The notes: generated by a model not told the origin, from the letters alone. Shown: positions 35,929 to 46,672, counted from the first letter of the stretch. The stretch: 64,000 bases of DNA from an uncultured Collinsella sp. (GCA_937950415.1 CALFDL010000320.1:1-64000), one strand, 5' to 3'. Numbers and translations are program-made.

Positions 35929-38025
35929 TTACTTTTTGCGGGCAAGCTCACCGATGTTGGCGATGCCGGAGAAAACAGCCTCGAAGCGGTTGAGCAGCTT
36001 AAGGCGATTATCGCGAAGCTGCTCGTCCTTGTCCATGACCATGACCTCATCGAAGAAACGGTCGATGGGCGCGCGCAGGGCGGCGAGGGCGGCAAATGCG
36101 GCCGGGTAGTCCTCGGCAGCAAGGGCGGCATCGACAGCGGTCTGAGCAGCCTCGGAGGCGTCGGCGAGCGCGAGCTCGACCTCGCCCATCAGGCTGCGGT
36201 CGTACTCCGCACCCAGCTCGGGCTTGGAGATGTGCGCGGCGCGGGCATAGGCGGTAGCCAGGTTGTCGAACGTCTCGGCATCGTTCTTACGGGCCTCGTC
36301 GAGCGCAGCGCAACGGGCAAAGAAGACAGACGGGGCGATGATGTGCACCGCGGAGACGGCGGCAACGGTATCGGCCGGGATCTTTTCGTCGCGGGCCATG
36401 CTCACCAGGCGGCCATGGAAGAAGTCACGAACCTGCTGGGCGACCTCGGCGGCGTCGAACTCAATGCCCTGCTCGCTGTAAAGCTGCAGAGCAAAGTCAA
36501 TCAGCGACGTGGGGTCGATCGGCAGACGGTCGCGCAGAACGTTGATGATACCGATAGCGGCACGACGCAGCGCGTAGGGATCGGAGGAGCCGGTCGGGGG
36601 CTCGCCGATGGCAAAGATACCGGCGATGGTATCGAGCTTGTCGGCGCAGGCCACGATGCAGCCAGCGGTGCCCTCGGGCAACTCGTCACCGGCAAAGCGG
36701 GGACGGTAGTGATCGCGGATGGCGTGGGCGACCTCAGCGTTCTCCCCCATCGCGGTGGCGTAGTAACCGCCCATCACGCCCTGCTGGCTCGTGAACTCGA
36801 CGACGGCGTTGGACACCAGGTCGGCCTTGCACAGGTGCGCGGCGCGAGCGGCGTCGGCGGCAAGATGGGCGCCCAGATGAGCCTCGCGGGCAATAGCGAG
36901 CGCGAGCTGCTCAATGCGCTCGGACTTGGCGAGCACGCTGCCGAGCTTCTCCTGGAAGGCGACCTTGGCCAGGCGCTCACGGAACTCGTCGAGGGAGATC
37001 TTCAGGTCCTCCTCGTAGAAGAACTTAGCGTCGTCCAGACGGGCACGCACGACGCGCTCGTTGCCGTCGATCACGCGCTCGGCATTCTCGGGCTTGCTGT
37101 TGGAGACGACCACGAACTCACGCGTCAGCTTGCCCTCGCCGTCATAGATCGGGAAGTAGCGCTGGTTGGTGAGCATGGACTCGCAGATGATCTCGTGCGG
37201 GACCTTGAGGAACTCCTCATCGAAGGTACCGACGAGCACCGTCGGCCACTCGCAGAGATTGATGACCTCCTCGAAGACCTTCTTGGGCGTATCGACATGG
37301 CAGCCGGGACGGGCAGCCTCGACCTCGGCGATACCGGCGAGAATCACCTCGCGACGGCGCTCGGCAGAAAGCACGCCGGCGTCCTCGAGCACCTGCTCGT
37401 AAACGGCGGGGCTGGCAACCACATGGTCACCAGGGCCAAGTACGCGATGACCACGCGTGGTGTTGCCACTCGTCACGTCGGCAAACGACACGGGCACAAC
37501 ATCCTCGCCCAAAAGGCAGCAGATCCAGCGGACCGGGCGCACGAAGGTGGCGTGCTCGTGGCCCCAGCGCTGACTACGGTAGTTGGGCCACTGCAGGCCG
37601 GCGATGGTCTTCTCGCACAGAGCGGTCAGAATCGGCGTAGCCGGTGCGGAGGGAATATTCTTCTCGGCGAACACATACTCGCGACCGTCGGTGTCCTCGC
37701 GACGGACAAGGTCCTCGGCAGCCACACCGCACTTGCGGGCAAAGCCCTGGGCGGCCTTGGTGGCGTTACCGTCAGCGTCGAAGGCAATGTTGGCCGCGGG
37801 GCCACGCTTGACCTCGTGAACCTCATCGGTCGCGGTGGCGACGTCGGTAACGAGCGCAGCCAGGCGACGCGGGCTCGAGATCACGCGGACCTCGCCGTGG
37901 GCCAGACCGGCCTCGTCGAGACCCTTGGCGATCATGGTGCCAAGCTGCTTGACGGCATTGTTCAGCGGTGCGGAGGGCATTTCCTCTGTACCGATCTCAA
38001 ACAGGAAATCCTTAGCGTCTGCCAT
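35929..38025 (-). CDS. glyS: Glycyl-tRNA synthetase beta subunit
   Basis: Beta chain of the alpha2-beta2 bacterial GlyRS; carries HD-like and tRNA-binding domains. 698 residues: N-terminal FLFEIGTEEMPSAPLNNAVKQL, FVRPVRWICCLLGEDVVPV, FSDVTSGNTTRGHR-like region, ICESMLTNQRYFPIYD, VVVSNSKPENAERVIDGNERVVRARLDDAKFFYEED, ADKLDTIAGIFAIGEPPTGSSDPYALRRAA, and a C-terminal DALR-type helical domain. It follows glyQ after 3 nt. Confidence 0.97.
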   Translation of the reverse strand: MADAKDFLFEIGTEEMPSAPLNNAVKQLGTMIAKGLDEAGLAHGEVRVISSPRRLAALVTDVATATDEVHEVKRGPAANIAFDADGNATKAAQGFARKCGVAAEDLVRREDTDGREYVFAEKNIPSAPATPILTALCEKTIAGLQWPNYRSQRWGHEHATFVRPVRWICCLLGEDVVPVSFADVTSGNTTRGHRVLGPGDHVVASPAVYEQVLEDAGVLSAERRREVILAGIAEVEAARPGCHVDTPKKVFEEVINLCEWPTVLVGTFDEEFLKVPHEIICESMLTNQRYFPIYDGEGKLTREFVVVSNSKPENAERVIDGNERVVRARLDDAKFFYEEDLKISLDEFRERLAKVAFQEKLGSVLAKSERIEQLALAIAREAHLGAHLAADAARAAHLCKADLVSNAVVEFTSQQGVMGGYYATAMGENAEVAHAIRDHYRPRFAGDELPEGTAGCIVACADKLDTIAGIFAIGEPPTGSSDPYALRRAAIGIINVLRDRLPIDPTSLIDFALQLYSEQGIEFDAAEVAQQVRDFFHGRLVSMARDEKIPADTVAAVSAVHIIAPSVFFARCAALDEARKNDAETFDNLATAYARAAHISKPELGAEYDRSLMGEVELALADASEAAQTAVDAALAAEDYPAAFAALAALRAPIDRFFDEVMVMDKDEQLRDNRLKLLNRFEAVFSGIANIGELARKK

Positions 38026-38028
38026 GGC

Positions 38029-38940
38029 TTACGCCACCTCGCCTTCCTGGTCGGCATTCTCGTTGACTCCGGCGACCTCGGCCATATAGGCCTCGCAGCA
38101 CGCCTTGGCGACGGCGCGGACGCGCAGGATGTAATTGGCACGCTCGACCGCGGACAGCGCGCCGCGGGCATCGAGCAGATTGAAAGCGTGGCTGCACTTC
38201 ATGACGCAGTCGTATGCGGGCAGCGGCAGCTTGCGCTCCAGGCAGGAATGGCACTCGGCCTCGTAGTCGTCAAACTTCTGACGCATCATCTCGACGTTGG
38301 CAACCTCAAAGTTATAGGCACTGAACTCGCGCTCGTTCTCGAGGAACACGTCGCCGTAAGTCATGGGCGTACCGTCGGGCAGGTAGCTCCACACCAGATC
38401 GTAGACCGAGTTGACGCCCTGGGCGTACATGGCGATACGCTCCAGGCCATAGGTGATCTCGACGGGCACGGGGTCGACCTCGATGCCGCCCACCTGCTGG
38501 AAGTACGTAAACTGCGTGACCTCCATGCCGTTGAGCCAGACCTCCCAACCAAGGCCCCAGGCGCCGAGCGTCGGGCTCTCCCAGTCATCCTCGACAAAGC
38601 GGACGTCATGGTCGTTGGGGTCCAGGCCAATGGCGGCCAGCGAACCCAGATAGAGCTCCTGGGCGTTGACCGGTGAGGGCTTGATGAGCACCTGGAACTG
38701 ATAGTAGTGCTGCATGCGATTGGGGTTCTCGCCGTAGCGGCCGTCGGCGGGACGGCGGCAAGGCTGCGCATAGCAGGTGCGCCACTCGGCGGGACCGAGC
38801 GAGCGCAGCGTGGTCGCGGTATGGAAGGTACCGGCACCGACCTCAGAGTCATAGGGCTGCATAATGACGCAGCCCTGCTCGCCCCAGTACTGCTGGAGGC
38901 GCAGGATGATGTCTTGGAAGGAAAGCGATGAAGCGTTCAT
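38029..38940 (-). CDS. glyQ: Glycyl-tRNA synthetase alpha subunit
   Basis: Catalytic class II chain that activates glycine. 303 residues with [108 protein letters not shown] and [21 protein letters not shown] 38940 after GAGGC. Only 59 nt separate it from lepB, too short for a T-box leader; a TATAGT at 38987-38992 is a weak promoter candidate. Confidence 0.97.
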   Translation of the reverse strand: MNASSLSFQDIILRLQQYWGEQGCVIMQPYDSEVGAGTFHTATTLRSLGPAEWRTCYAQPCRRPADGRYGENPNRMQHYYQFQVLIKPSPVNAQELYLGSLAAIGLDPNDHDVRFVEDDWESPTLGAWGLGWEVWLNGMEVTQFTYFQQVGGIEVDPVPVEITYGLERIAMYAQGVNSVYDLVWSYLPDGTPMTYGDVFLENEREFSAYNFEVANVEMMRQKFDDYEAECHSCLERKLPLPAYDCVMKCSHAFNLLDARGALSAVERANYILRVRAVAKACCEAYMAEVAGVNENADQEGEVA

Positions 38941-38999
38941 GCCTCTAATATCCCCTCGTCGAAACGATTACACGGTTAGGTACTGTACTATAGCTGTTT

Positions 39000-39563
39000 T
39001 TAGTCGATAGCGCCGATGCGGTTGAGCGGCCAGTAACGCACAAGCGCCACAGCGATCAAATCGGAGCGATCGACGGGACCAAAGTAGCGTGAGTCGGCAG
39101 AGTTCTCTCGATTGTCGCCCATCACCCACACACACCCGTCGGGGACGGTGTAGGGATAGCTCACCTGGGCGGCGGGCGCTTGGACCGAAAGCGGCCAGCT
39201 CATGCCGGTCGTATAGCCCTCATCGAGCGCCTGGCCGTCAACGACCACGCGACCGTCCTGCAAATCGACCGTCTGGCCGGCCGTGGCAATAACACGCTTG
39301 ACAAGAACATCATGCTCGGAGGTGCCATCGGGGTTGTGAAACACCACGATATCGCCCTGCTTGACGGGCTGACCGAGCTCGAGGCTCACCTTTTGTGCCA
39401 GGATCTGGTCGCCAATCTCGATCGTGTCCTCCATGGAGCCGGTGGGCACCACAAAGGGCTCGACCACAAAGGTGCGGATCAGGAAGGTGGCCACGAGCGC
39501 GATCGCGATGACCGCGATCCACTCAAAAGCGCCCCTCAACGCGGAATGTTGCGATGGAACCAT
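39000..39563 (-). CDS. lepB: Signal peptidase I
   Basis: Membrane serine protease (S26) that cleaves Sec signal peptides. 187 residues: one N-terminal TM helix (about 13-32), then box B EPFVVPTGSMEDTIEIGD with the catalytic serine in GSM, GDIVVFHNPDG, VLVKRVIATAGQ with the catalytic lysine, and box E WVMGDNRENSADSRYFGPV. Start ATG 39563 follows GAGGAGTGAG and overlaps the trmD end region; a longer reading would run inside trmD. Last gene of the rpsP operon. Confidence 0.96.
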   Translation of the reverse strand: MVPSQHSALRGAFEWIAVIAIALVATFLIRTFVVEPFVVPTGSMEDTIEIGDQILAQKVSLELGQPVKQGDIVVFHNPDGTSEHDVLVKRVIATAGQTVDLQDGRVVVDGQALDEGYTTGMSWPLSVQAPAAQVSYPYTVPDGCVWVMGDNRENSADSRYFGPVDRSDLIAVALVRYWPLNRIGAID

Positions 39564-39565
39564 TC

Positions 39566-40324
39566 TCACTCCTCGCTCTGCGAATACGAAGCGTCCAGAA
39601 TCTCCTGCGCGTATGCGCGCTCCTGGGGCGTAAGCCGCGCCGTCTCGATCAGATCGGGACGCCAACGACAAGTGCGCTCGATGGCATTCTTGCGGCGCCA
39701 GGCGTCAACCTTGGCATGGTCACCGCTCACGAGCACCGGCGGCACGCCCTCGCCGTTGAATTCGGCAGGGCGGGTGTACTGCGCATACTCGAGCAGGCCT
39801 CCGTCCTCGGCGGTCGAGAATGACTCGTCCACGTTGCTCATCTCATCGCCCAGGGCGCCGGGGATGAGGCGAACAACAGCATCGGCCACGACCATGGCGG
39901 GGAGCTCGCCGCCCGTGAGCACGTAATCGCCGATCGACAGGCGCTCATCGGCATACGCATACGCACGCTCGTCGACACCTTCGTAACGGCTGCAAACAAA
40001 CAGCAGACGCTCACTTTTGAGCAGGCGCTCGGCCACGTGCTGCGTAAAGGGCTCGCCGCACGGGGTGAAGAACACCACCGTTGGCTTGGGGCCCTCCGCG
40101 CTAATGGCCTCGATGGCCTCGGCGATAGGCTCGACCTTCATGAGCATGCCCTGCCCGCCGCCGTACGGCTCGTCATCGACGGTACGATGACGGTCGTGCG
40201 TCCAGTCGCGCAGGTTATACGCCTTAAAATCAAAAAGGCCGGCCTTGCGGGCGCGGCCCAAAATCGATGTGGACATGACGGGCTCAAACATCTCGGGAAA
40301 GACCGAAAGGGTCTCAATCAACAT
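39566..40324 (-). CDS. trmD: tRNA (guanine37-N1)-methyltransferase
   Basis: SPOUT-class, knotted SAM-dependent methyltransferase that makes m1G37 to prevent frameshifting. 252 residues with LSVFPEMFEPVMSTSILGRA, FKAYNLRDWT, DDEPYGGGQGMLMKVEPI, LLFVCSRYEGVDERAY, SIGDYVLTGGELPAMVVADA and LIPGALGDEMSNVDESFS. It sits 10 nt after rimM and 2 nt before lepB. Confidence 0.98.
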   Translation of the reverse strand: MLIETLSVFPEMFEPVMSTSILGRARKAGLFDFKAYNLRDWTHDRHRTVDDEPYGGGQGMLMKVEPIAEAIEAISAEGPKPTVVFFTPCGEPFTQHVAERLLKSERLLFVCSRYEGVDERAYAYADERLSIGDYVLTGGELPAMVVADAVVRLIPGALGDEMSNVDESFSTAEDGGLLEYAQYTRPAEFNGEGVPPVLVSGDHAKVDAWRRKNAIERTCRWRPDLIETARLTPQERAYAQEILDASYSQSEE

Positions 40325-40334
40325 GTTGTCCTCC

Positions 40335-40856
40335 CTACTTGTCCATATCGATCAGGCCGTCCATAACGTGGACGGAAATTGTTCCTGTGTCGGGAAGATC
40401 GAGCACGACCTGCTCGATCACGGGAATCAGTACCTCGCCGTACCGATCGCCCTCAACAACCCAAACATCGTTAGCGGGCGTCGACATGATCTCTACGATC
40501 GTGCCGAGCAAACCGAAGCGCTCGTCGACCACCTCGCGACCCATCAGGTCGGTATAGGCGGCGTCGAGAGAATCGAGCTCAAAGTCATCACGATTTGCCA
40601 GCACGTAGCATCCCGTGATGCCCTCGGCGGCCGTCAAGTCGTCAATGCCCTCAAACGAGACCAGATCGCCATCGCCCGTATCGGTGACGGACACGACCGT
40701 GCAAAAGCGGTCGCGCTTGAGCGCCGGCGGCGTCAGGGCGACGCGCATACCCGGCTCTAATACAGAAGGAAGCCCCCGCAGCGGCTGCGCGAGGACTTCC
40801 CCCTTCCTTCCGTGCGGCTTGACCACACGGGCGATGTTTTTGTACTGGGACCTCAA
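40335..40856 (-). CDS. rimM: 16S rRNA processing protein RimM
   Basis: Helps mature the 16S 3' domain and binds S19. 173 residues: N-terminal RimM barrel (NIARVVKPHGRKGEVLAQPL) and C-terminal PRC-barrel (DLMGREVVDERFGLLGTIVEI, DVWVVEGDRYGEVLIPVIEQVV, then the VHVMDGL end). The probable start is TTG at 40856, within a GGACCT-TG-AGGTCC palindrome, 4 nt after the khpA stop. The RBS is weak, suggesting coupling to khpA. The order rpsP-khpA-rimM-trmD is the conserved one. Confidence 0.95.
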   Translation of the reverse strand: MRSQYKNIARVVKPHGRKGEVLAQPLRGLPSVLEPGMRVALTPPALKRDRFCTVVSVTDTGDGDLVSFEGIDDLTAAEGITGCYVLANRDDFELDSLDAAYTDLMGREVVDERFGLLGTIVEIMSTPANDVWVVEGDRYGEVLIPVIEQVVLDLPDTGTISVHVMDGLIDMDK

Positions 40857-40860
40857 GGTC

Positions 40861-41145
40861 CTAGCCCAGAACCTCTACCTCGACAGCAGTGTCGAGGCGA
40901 GCGGCCAGTGCACGGGCGAGCGTGCGAATGGCCTTGATGGTACGGCCACGACGGCCGATGACCTTAGCGACGTCATCCTCGGCGACCGAAACCTCAATCG
41001 TAGAGGCGTCGTCACCATCGATGACCTCAAGGCTCACGGAATCCGGGTCGTCGACGATCTGAACAACGAGATATTCGACGAGATCGGCGATGCGATCTGA
41101 GAGCATTGCCTCACCCTCGAGCTGTGCAGCGTCAACCTCAGGCAC
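40861..41145 (-). CDS. khpA: KH-domain RNA-binding protein KhpA
   Basis: Small RNA chaperone-like protein that in Gram-positive bacteria pairs with KhpB/Jag and affects division and sRNA. 94 residues, about 15 more than usual because of an N-terminal PEVDAAQLEGEAM extension. The KH core shows DLVEYLVVQIVDDPDSV and the GxxG loop KVIGRRGRTIKAIRTLA. GTG start with GAGGAG upstream; Met14 is an alternative that gives the usual length. It is 3 nt after rpsP. Confidence 0.92.
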   Translation of the reverse strand: MPEVDAAQLEGEAMLSDRIADLVEYLVVQIVDDPDSVSLEVIDGDDASTIEVSVAEDDVAKVIGRRGRTIKAIRTLARALAARLDTAVEVEVLG

Positions 41146-41148
41146 GAT

Positions 41149-41490
41149 TTACTCCTCGGCGCCCTCAGCGGCCTCAGCGGCAGCCTTAGCGGCCTCGGCC
41201 TCTTTGGCGAGCTGCTTCTTGGACTTCTTGACGACGGTCTCGGTCTTCTCGCCCTCGTTGGCGGCCTTGACCAGAGCGGCGACGGCGTCGGTGAGCTGAG
41301 CGCCCTTGGACTGCCAGTCGGCGATCTTCTCGAGGTCGAGGTTGATGGTCTTGGGGGCGGTCATCGGGTTGTAGCGGCCAACCTCCTCGATGATACGACC
41401 GTCACGCGGGGCGCGGGAATCGGCGACGACGACACGGTAGTACGGACGCTTCTTAGCGCCGTGACGAGCAAGGCGAATCTTGACTGCCAA
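41149..41490 (-). CDS. rpsP: Ribosomal protein bS16
   Basis: Small-subunit assembly protein. 113 residues: [40 protein letters not shown], then [17 protein letters not shown] 35-residue Lys/Ala/Glu tail follows. The conserved N-terminus shows the start is TTG at 41490, with GGAGGAG upstream, not the earlier in-frame codon. First gene of rpsP-khpA-rimM-trmD-lepB. The usual upstream ffh is absent here. Confidence 0.96.
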   Translation of the reverse strand: MAVKIRLARHGAKKRPYYRVVVADSRAPRDGRIIEEVGRYNPMTAPKTINLDLEKIADWQSKGAQLTDAVAALVKAANEGEKTETVVKKSKKQLAKEAEAAKAAAEAAEGAEE

Positions 41491-41619
41491 AGGAAACTCC
41501 TCCAACCAAGCAGCTTTAGGCTGCAACTACAAACAAACAGTTGAACATAATACGCCATCGACGCGGGCAGGTGAAGTCCGTGAGACCAACTTCTTCGGTG
41601 TAGTCGAGGGCAAATCCAT

Positions 41620-41647
41620 ATCTTAGACAAGAATTCGGGATTTGCAA
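41620..41647 (-). promoter_or_regulatory. rpsP operon promoter
   Basis: -35 TTGCAA (41642-41647), 16-nt spacer, -10 TAAGAT (41620-41625) on the minus strand. The leader to rpsP is about 120 nt and no fold was identified in it. It is close to the divergent dinB promoter. Confidence 0.65.
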
Positions 41648-41730
41648 GCACATACACGCACCACACATGAGCTGCGCGGTATACTCATGACATGGAAAGA
41701 CGCGAACATACATACGGTTATGAGGATGCC

Positions 41731-42945
41731 ATGGGCGTCACGCCGCCTCCCTGGACGGGTCCGGCGGTGGGCCTCATGGACCTCGATGCGTTTTTTGCGA
41801 GCGTGGAGATGCTCGATCATCCCGAATGGCGCGGAAAGCCGCTCATCGTAGGCGGAGACGCCGATTCGCGTGGCGTCGTGTCCACCTGTTCGTATGAGGC
41901 ACGTCGCTTTGGCGTGCACTCTGCCATGGCCTCGGCCGAGGCGCGCCGCTTGTGCCCGCAAGCCATTTGGACGCACGGGCACTTTGATCGCTACCGCGAG
42001 GTGAGCGCGCAGGTCATGGCGATTCTCGCCGACGAGACCCCGCGCGTTGAGCGCGTATCCATCGACGAAGCCTTTATCGATATCACACCGGGTCGCTTTG
42101 CGCCCGAAGACCCGCTACTGGTTGCGCAGCGTATAAGCGACCGCGTGGCAGCGCTGGGAGTGACGTGCTCCATTGGTGTGGGCTGCAACAAGACGGTCGC
42201 AAAGATCGCAAGCGAGCGGGATAAGCCGTTTGGGCTGACCATCGTGCGCCCCGGAACCGAGCAGCGCTTTTTGGCCGCGCTGCCGGTATCTGCCATGAGC
42301 GGCATCGGGCGCTCGGCCGAGGAACGACTGCGCCGCATGCGCATCTACACCCTCGGCGAGCTATCACGTGCACCGGAATCCACCTTGGCCTCTATTTTTG
42401 GCGTCAACGGCGAACGCATGCGCCAGCGTGCGCTGGGACTCGAAATCTCCGAAGTCACAAGTCTCGATGAAGAGCGTGAGGTTAAATCGGTGAGCAATGA
42501 GCGCACCTTTGCGAAAGATTTGACTGAGCGCGGGGACATCGAAGCGGCGATTGCGCTGTTGGGCGAGTCAGTGGGACGCCGCCTGCGACGTCAGGGACTG
42601 ACGGGCGCCACGGTGACGCTCAAGCTTAAGTATTCGTATGGAAGCGGTCGCTCGGCACAGCGCCGGCTGCCTCATCCGACCGACGATGAGAACATCTTCG
42701 TGGCAGTTGCGCTCGAACTGCTCGACAACATCTGGCAGGAAGGCATGCATGTTCGCTTAGCAGGCATCGGCATGAGCGACTTTGACCATCGGGGCGGCAT
42801 CCAGACCGACCTGTTCTGCGAGATCGATGACCGCGGAGCCCAATCCAGCGACCGCCGCGACCTCTCCGTCGCCATCGACGCCGTCCGAGACAAATTCGGC
42901 GACACCGCCCTATCTTACGGCCGCCAATCCCGCTTCAACGATTAA
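41731..42945 (+). CDS. dinB: DNA polymerase IV (Y-family)
   Basis: Error-prone translesion polymerase. 404 residues: palm motif GLMDLDAFFASVEM (first catalytic Asp), STCSYEARRFGVHSAMASAEA, RVSIDEAFIDIT (catalytic Asp-Glu), SIGVGCNKTVAKIASERDKP, an HhH thumb (ALPVSAMSGIGRSAEERLRRM) and the little-finger domain (KSVSNERTFAKDL). The C-terminus does not end in a clear beta-clamp QLxLF box. The start is not settled. ATG 41731 has GAGG 5 nt upstream; an in-frame ATG at 41692 coincides with the expected transcription start of a TATACT -10 (41680-41685), so a leaderless longer form is possible. No SOS-box dyad found. Confidence 0.94.
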   Translation: MGVTPPPWTGPAVGLMDLDAFFASVEMLDHPEWRGKPLIVGGDADSRGVVSTCSYEARRFGVHSAMASAEARRLCPQAIWTHGHFDRYREVSAQVMAILADETPRVERVSIDEAFIDITPGRFAPEDPLLVAQRISDRVAALGVTCSIGVGCNKTVAKIASERDKPFGLTIVRPGTEQRFLAALPVSAMSGIGRSAEERLRRMRIYTLGELSRAPESTLASIFGVNGERMRQRALGLEISEVTSLDEEREVKSVSNERTFAKDLTERGDIEAAIALLGESVGRRLRRQGLTGATVTLKLKYSYGSGRSAQRRLPHPTDDENIFVAVALELLDNIWQEGMHVRLAGIGMSDFDHRGGIQTDLFCEIDDRGAQSSDRRDLSVAIDAVRDKFGDTALSYGRQSRFND

Positions 42946-42966
42946 CCGCCTTTAGGCAAAAAGAAA

Positions 42967-43000
42967 GCCGGGCAGGTACGGAAAACCGCAACTGCCCGGC
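42967..43000 (-). terminator. Terminator of the obgE-rsfS unit, shared with dinB end
   Basis: GCCGGGCAG and CTGCCCGGC form the stem. On the minus strand it is followed by TTTCTTTTT, so it mainly serves the minus-strand operon; on the plus strand it lies 22 nt past dinB. Confidence 0.8.
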
Positions 43001-43012
43001 GAAATGCGAGAA

Positions 43013-43047
43013 GCTAGCTAAAAAAGCCCGTCCCAAATGAGCTGCTA
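43013..43047. repeat. Palindromic repeat E (second repeat subfamily)
   Basis: CTAGC and GCTAG arms flank a core AAAAAAGCCCGTCCCAAATG. It matches repeat D (TAGCTAAAA, AGCCC, CGTCCCAAAT, AGCT) and shares the 12-mer GTCCCAAATGAG exactly with repeat B. The right arm ends on the TAG stop codon of rsfS. Confidence 0.65.
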
Positions 43048-43500
43048 GAGGAGGTCGAGGGGAAGCTGAGGAGCGTCACCCCAGAGCTTTTCTAGGCGGT
43101 AGAAGTCGCGGGCTTCGGGAGTGAAGACGTGGACGACGACCGAGCCGTAGTCCATGAGCATCCAGGTCTTCTGCTCACGGCCCTCGATGGAGAACGGATG
43201 CTCGCCGCAAGCCTCGGCGACCTTCTCCTCGATCTCGTCGACGATAGAATCGACCTGGCGGTTGTTGGTACCGGTGGCAAGCACAAAGTAGTCGCATACG
43301 TCGGAAAGCTCGGTCAGGTCGAGCACCTGAACGTCCTCGCCCTTCTTGTCGTAGGCGGCCTGCGCGGCGGCGCGGGCGACATCCTCGGCGGCGACACCGC
43401 TCGCGGACAGCGAGGCGGCAGTGCGGTCGGACGTGGCGGCGAAGCTCTTGTGCTCCACACCTTCAAGAATCTGCTCGTCGGTCATGGTCTCGTCGGCCAT
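43045..43500 (-). CDS. rsfS: Ribosome silencing factor RsfS
   Basis: Binds L14 and blocks subunit joining when nutrients fall. 151 residues: a non-conserved Ala-rich N-terminus (about 1-35), then VARAAAQAAYDKKGEDVQVLDL, SDVCDYFVLATGTNNRQVDS, WMLMDYGSVVVHVFTPEARD and FYRLEKLWGDAP. It is the last gene of obgE-nadD-yqeK-rsfS; yqeK is 27 nt upstream. The stop codon is part of repeat E. Confidence 0.95.
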   Translation of the reverse strand: MADETMTDEQILEGVEHKSFAATSDRTAASLSASGVAAEDVARAAAQAAYDKKGEDVQVLDLTELSDVCDYFVLATGTNNRQVDSIVDEIEEKVAEACGEHPFSIEGREQKTWMLMDYGSVVVHVFTPEARDFYRLEKLWGDAPQLPLDLL

Positions 43501-43527
43501 GGAATACCTCTTTCTAGACAGCCCGAG

Positions 43528-44136
43528 CTAGCGCAGCTGGGCGTAATGGTTGTAAATCGTAATAGCCGTGGGATAAAGATAGCGCCCGGACTGGATCACA
43601 TAGACCAGACCCTGCGCAAAACAGGAGAAGAACAACTCATCGAGCGTCGACTCCCCCACCATCTTGCGCAGCGCATGCGCATAGTCGCCGTGGCGGTTGG
43701 GCTCGATGGCATCGGCCACAAAGACCACCATATCGAGCGGCGTCATGTCGCAGGCACCCACGGTGTGACGGTCGACAGCCTGAAAGACCGCCGGCGACAG
43801 CTCGGGAAAAAGCTGCGGAAGCTCATAGGCGGCAACAGGGCCATGCAAAAGCGGCGTCGCGGCGGAAGGAGAGCCGGCAATCTTTATGCCGTAATGCAGA
43901 GCGCGCGTGACCAGCTCGTCGTCGGAGAGCACTTTGTCCCAGTCATGGATCAGGCCAGCGGCAGCGGCATCAAAGCGGTCGACACCGTATACCTCGGCTA
44001 GGTGCAGCGCAGTCTCAGCAACACCCAGCGAATGCACATAGCGCTTGCGCTTATCCTTCATGCGAACATCGAGCAGCTCTTGAATGCGCTTGAGCAGCGC
44101 GCGCTCATCGCCCTCAAACTGATCCTCTACCGACAA
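43528..44136 (-). CDS. yqeK: YqeK-type HD-domain phosphohydrolase
   Basis: HD-superfamily metal hydrolase. YqeK members hydrolyse Ap4A symmetrically, so a role in alarmone turnover is likely. 202 residues: KRYVHSLGVAETALHLAEVYG (first His), AAGLIHDWDKVLSDDEL (HD pair), LLHGPVAAYEL and MVVFVADAIEPNRHG (distal Asp). TTG start with GGGGG upstream. It sits between nadD and rsfS, the order conserved in Firmicutes and Actinobacteria. Confidence 0.93.
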   Translation of the reverse strand: MSVEDQFEGDERALLKRIQELLDVRMKDKRKRYVHSLGVAETALHLAEVYGVDRFDAAAAGLIHDWDKVLSDDELVTRALHYGIKIAGSPSAATPLLHGPVAAYELPQLFPELSPAVFQAVDRHTVGACDMTPLDMVVFVADAIEPNRHGDYAHALRKMVGESTLDELFFSCFAQGLVYVIQSGRYLYPTAITIYNHYAQLR

Positions 44137-44148
44137 CGTAGACCCCCA

Positions 44149-44826
44149 TCACTCAAAATCTTCTTGGCCCAAATCGGCATATAGCCTGCGTTTGCGAATG
44201 TAGCCGAGCACGGACTCGCTCGTAAGGTAGCGCACGCTCATGCCGCGGGCAACTCGCTTACGAATGTTCGTCGAGCTAATCGCCAGCGCAGGAATCTGAA
44301 TATAGCGCACGTCGAACGGCAGCCCCGACTCTTTGATTCGGGCACGCGCCGTATCGATATCAAAGCCCGGTCGTGTCGCCGCAATAAAGGTAGCAAGCTC
44401 AGCGATTCGTTCGGCATCATGCCAGGTAACAATATCGATAATCGCGTCGGCGCCTGTAATAAAGTAGAGCTTTACCTGCGGCGGATAAAAGTCGCGAAGG
44501 GCATGAAGCGTATCGGCCGTGTAGGTTACGCCCGGACGGTCGATCTCGAACCGACTCGCCAAAAAGGCCGGGTTCGCGGCGGTTGCGAGGACCGTCATGG
44601 CATAACGGTCCTCGGCAGGCGTCACCGGCTTGTCAAGCTTAAAGGCAGGAGAGCCCGCCGGCATAAAGAGCACAGCGTCCAAGTCGAGCGACTCGCGCGC
44701 CTGCTCGGCGGTCACCAGGTGCCCGTAATGGATGGGATCAAAGGTGCCACCCATAATGCCGAGCCTAAACTCCTGCCCGTCCTCTAGAGGAAGCTCGGGC
44801 AAACCGATTCCACCGCGCAACGACAT
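44149..44826 (-). CDS. nadD: Nicotinate-mononucleotide adenylyltransferase
   Basis: Adenylates NaMN to deamido-NAD. 225 residues with the nucleotidyltransferase motif LGIMGGTFDPIHYGHLVTAEQ (residues about 22-42), FMPAGSPAFK, FITGADAIIDIVTWHD and the C-terminal ISSTNIRKRVARG. A 20-residue Gly/Leu/Glu-rich N-terminal extension precedes the first strand, so the start could be later. It is 3 nt after obgE. Confidence 0.95.
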   Translation of the reverse strand: MSLRGGIGLPELPLEDGQEFRLGIMGGTFDPIHYGHLVTAEQARESLDLDAVLFMPAGSPAFKLDKPVTPAEDRYAMTVLATAANPAFLASRFEIDRPGVTYTADTLHALRDFYPPQVKLYFITGADAIIDIVTWHDAERIAELATFIAATRPGFDIDTARARIKESGLPFDVRYIQIPALAISSTNIRKRVARGMSVRYLTSESVLGYIRKRRLYADLGQEDFE

Positions 44827-44829
44827 GGC

Positions 44830-46308
<1,479 letters not shown>

Positions 46309-46313
46309 CTACA

Positions 46314-46357
46314 AAAAAGAGGGAGACCCTTGAATCCTGAAACTCAAGTGCCTCCCA
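46314..46357 (-). terminator. rplU-rpmA terminator
   Basis: On the minus strand GGGAGGCACTTGA and TCAAGGGTCTCCC form the stem, followed by TCTTTTTTG. It ends just before the obgE RBS, so some readthrough must feed obgE unless there is a hidden promoter. Confidence 0.8.
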
Positions 46358-46381
46358 CATATGTGCTCTATGAAGGGTGAA

Positions 46382-46639
46382 TTACGCGTTCGCGAGCGGG
46401 CGTACGCTGACCCTGTGCTTGATACCCTTGTGGAACTCAACGGTACCGTCGACCAGCGCGAACAGCGTGTCGTCCTTGCCACGGCCAACGTTCTCACCTG
46501 GGTGGATGTGCGTGCCGTGCTGACGGACGAGAATCGTGCCCGTGGTTACCGTCTGGCCGGCATAGCGCTTCGTGCCAAGGCGCTGACCGCGGGAGTCACG
46601 GCCATTACGGGAGGAACCGAGTCCTTTTTTGTGTGCCAT
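46382..46639 (-). CDS. rpmA: Ribosomal protein bL27
   Basis: Its flexible N-terminus reaches the peptidyl transferase centre. 85 residues: [55 protein letters not shown]. It begins MAHKKG, so it lacks the cleavable N-terminal extension of Firmicutes L27, and accordingly no prp protease gene lies between rplU and rpmA. Confidence 0.98.
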   Translation of the reverse strand: MAHKKGLGSSRNGRDSRGQRLGTKRYAGQTVTTGTILVRQHGTHIHPGENVGRGKDDTLFALVDGTVEFHKGIKHRVSVRPLANA

Positions 46640-46672
46640 TGTGTATACCTACTCTTTCGTTACGAGTGTAAT

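Noticed and set aside
38941..38999. T-box riboswitch expected before glyQS
   Set aside because: Only 59 nt separate lepB and glyQ, too little for a T-box, and no T-box consensus was seen. None was seen before proS either.
41641..41735. LexA/SOS box upstream of dinB
   Set aside because: The only GAAC...GTT pairing near the start (CGAACATACATACGGTT) has the wrong spacing for a Gram-positive SOS box.
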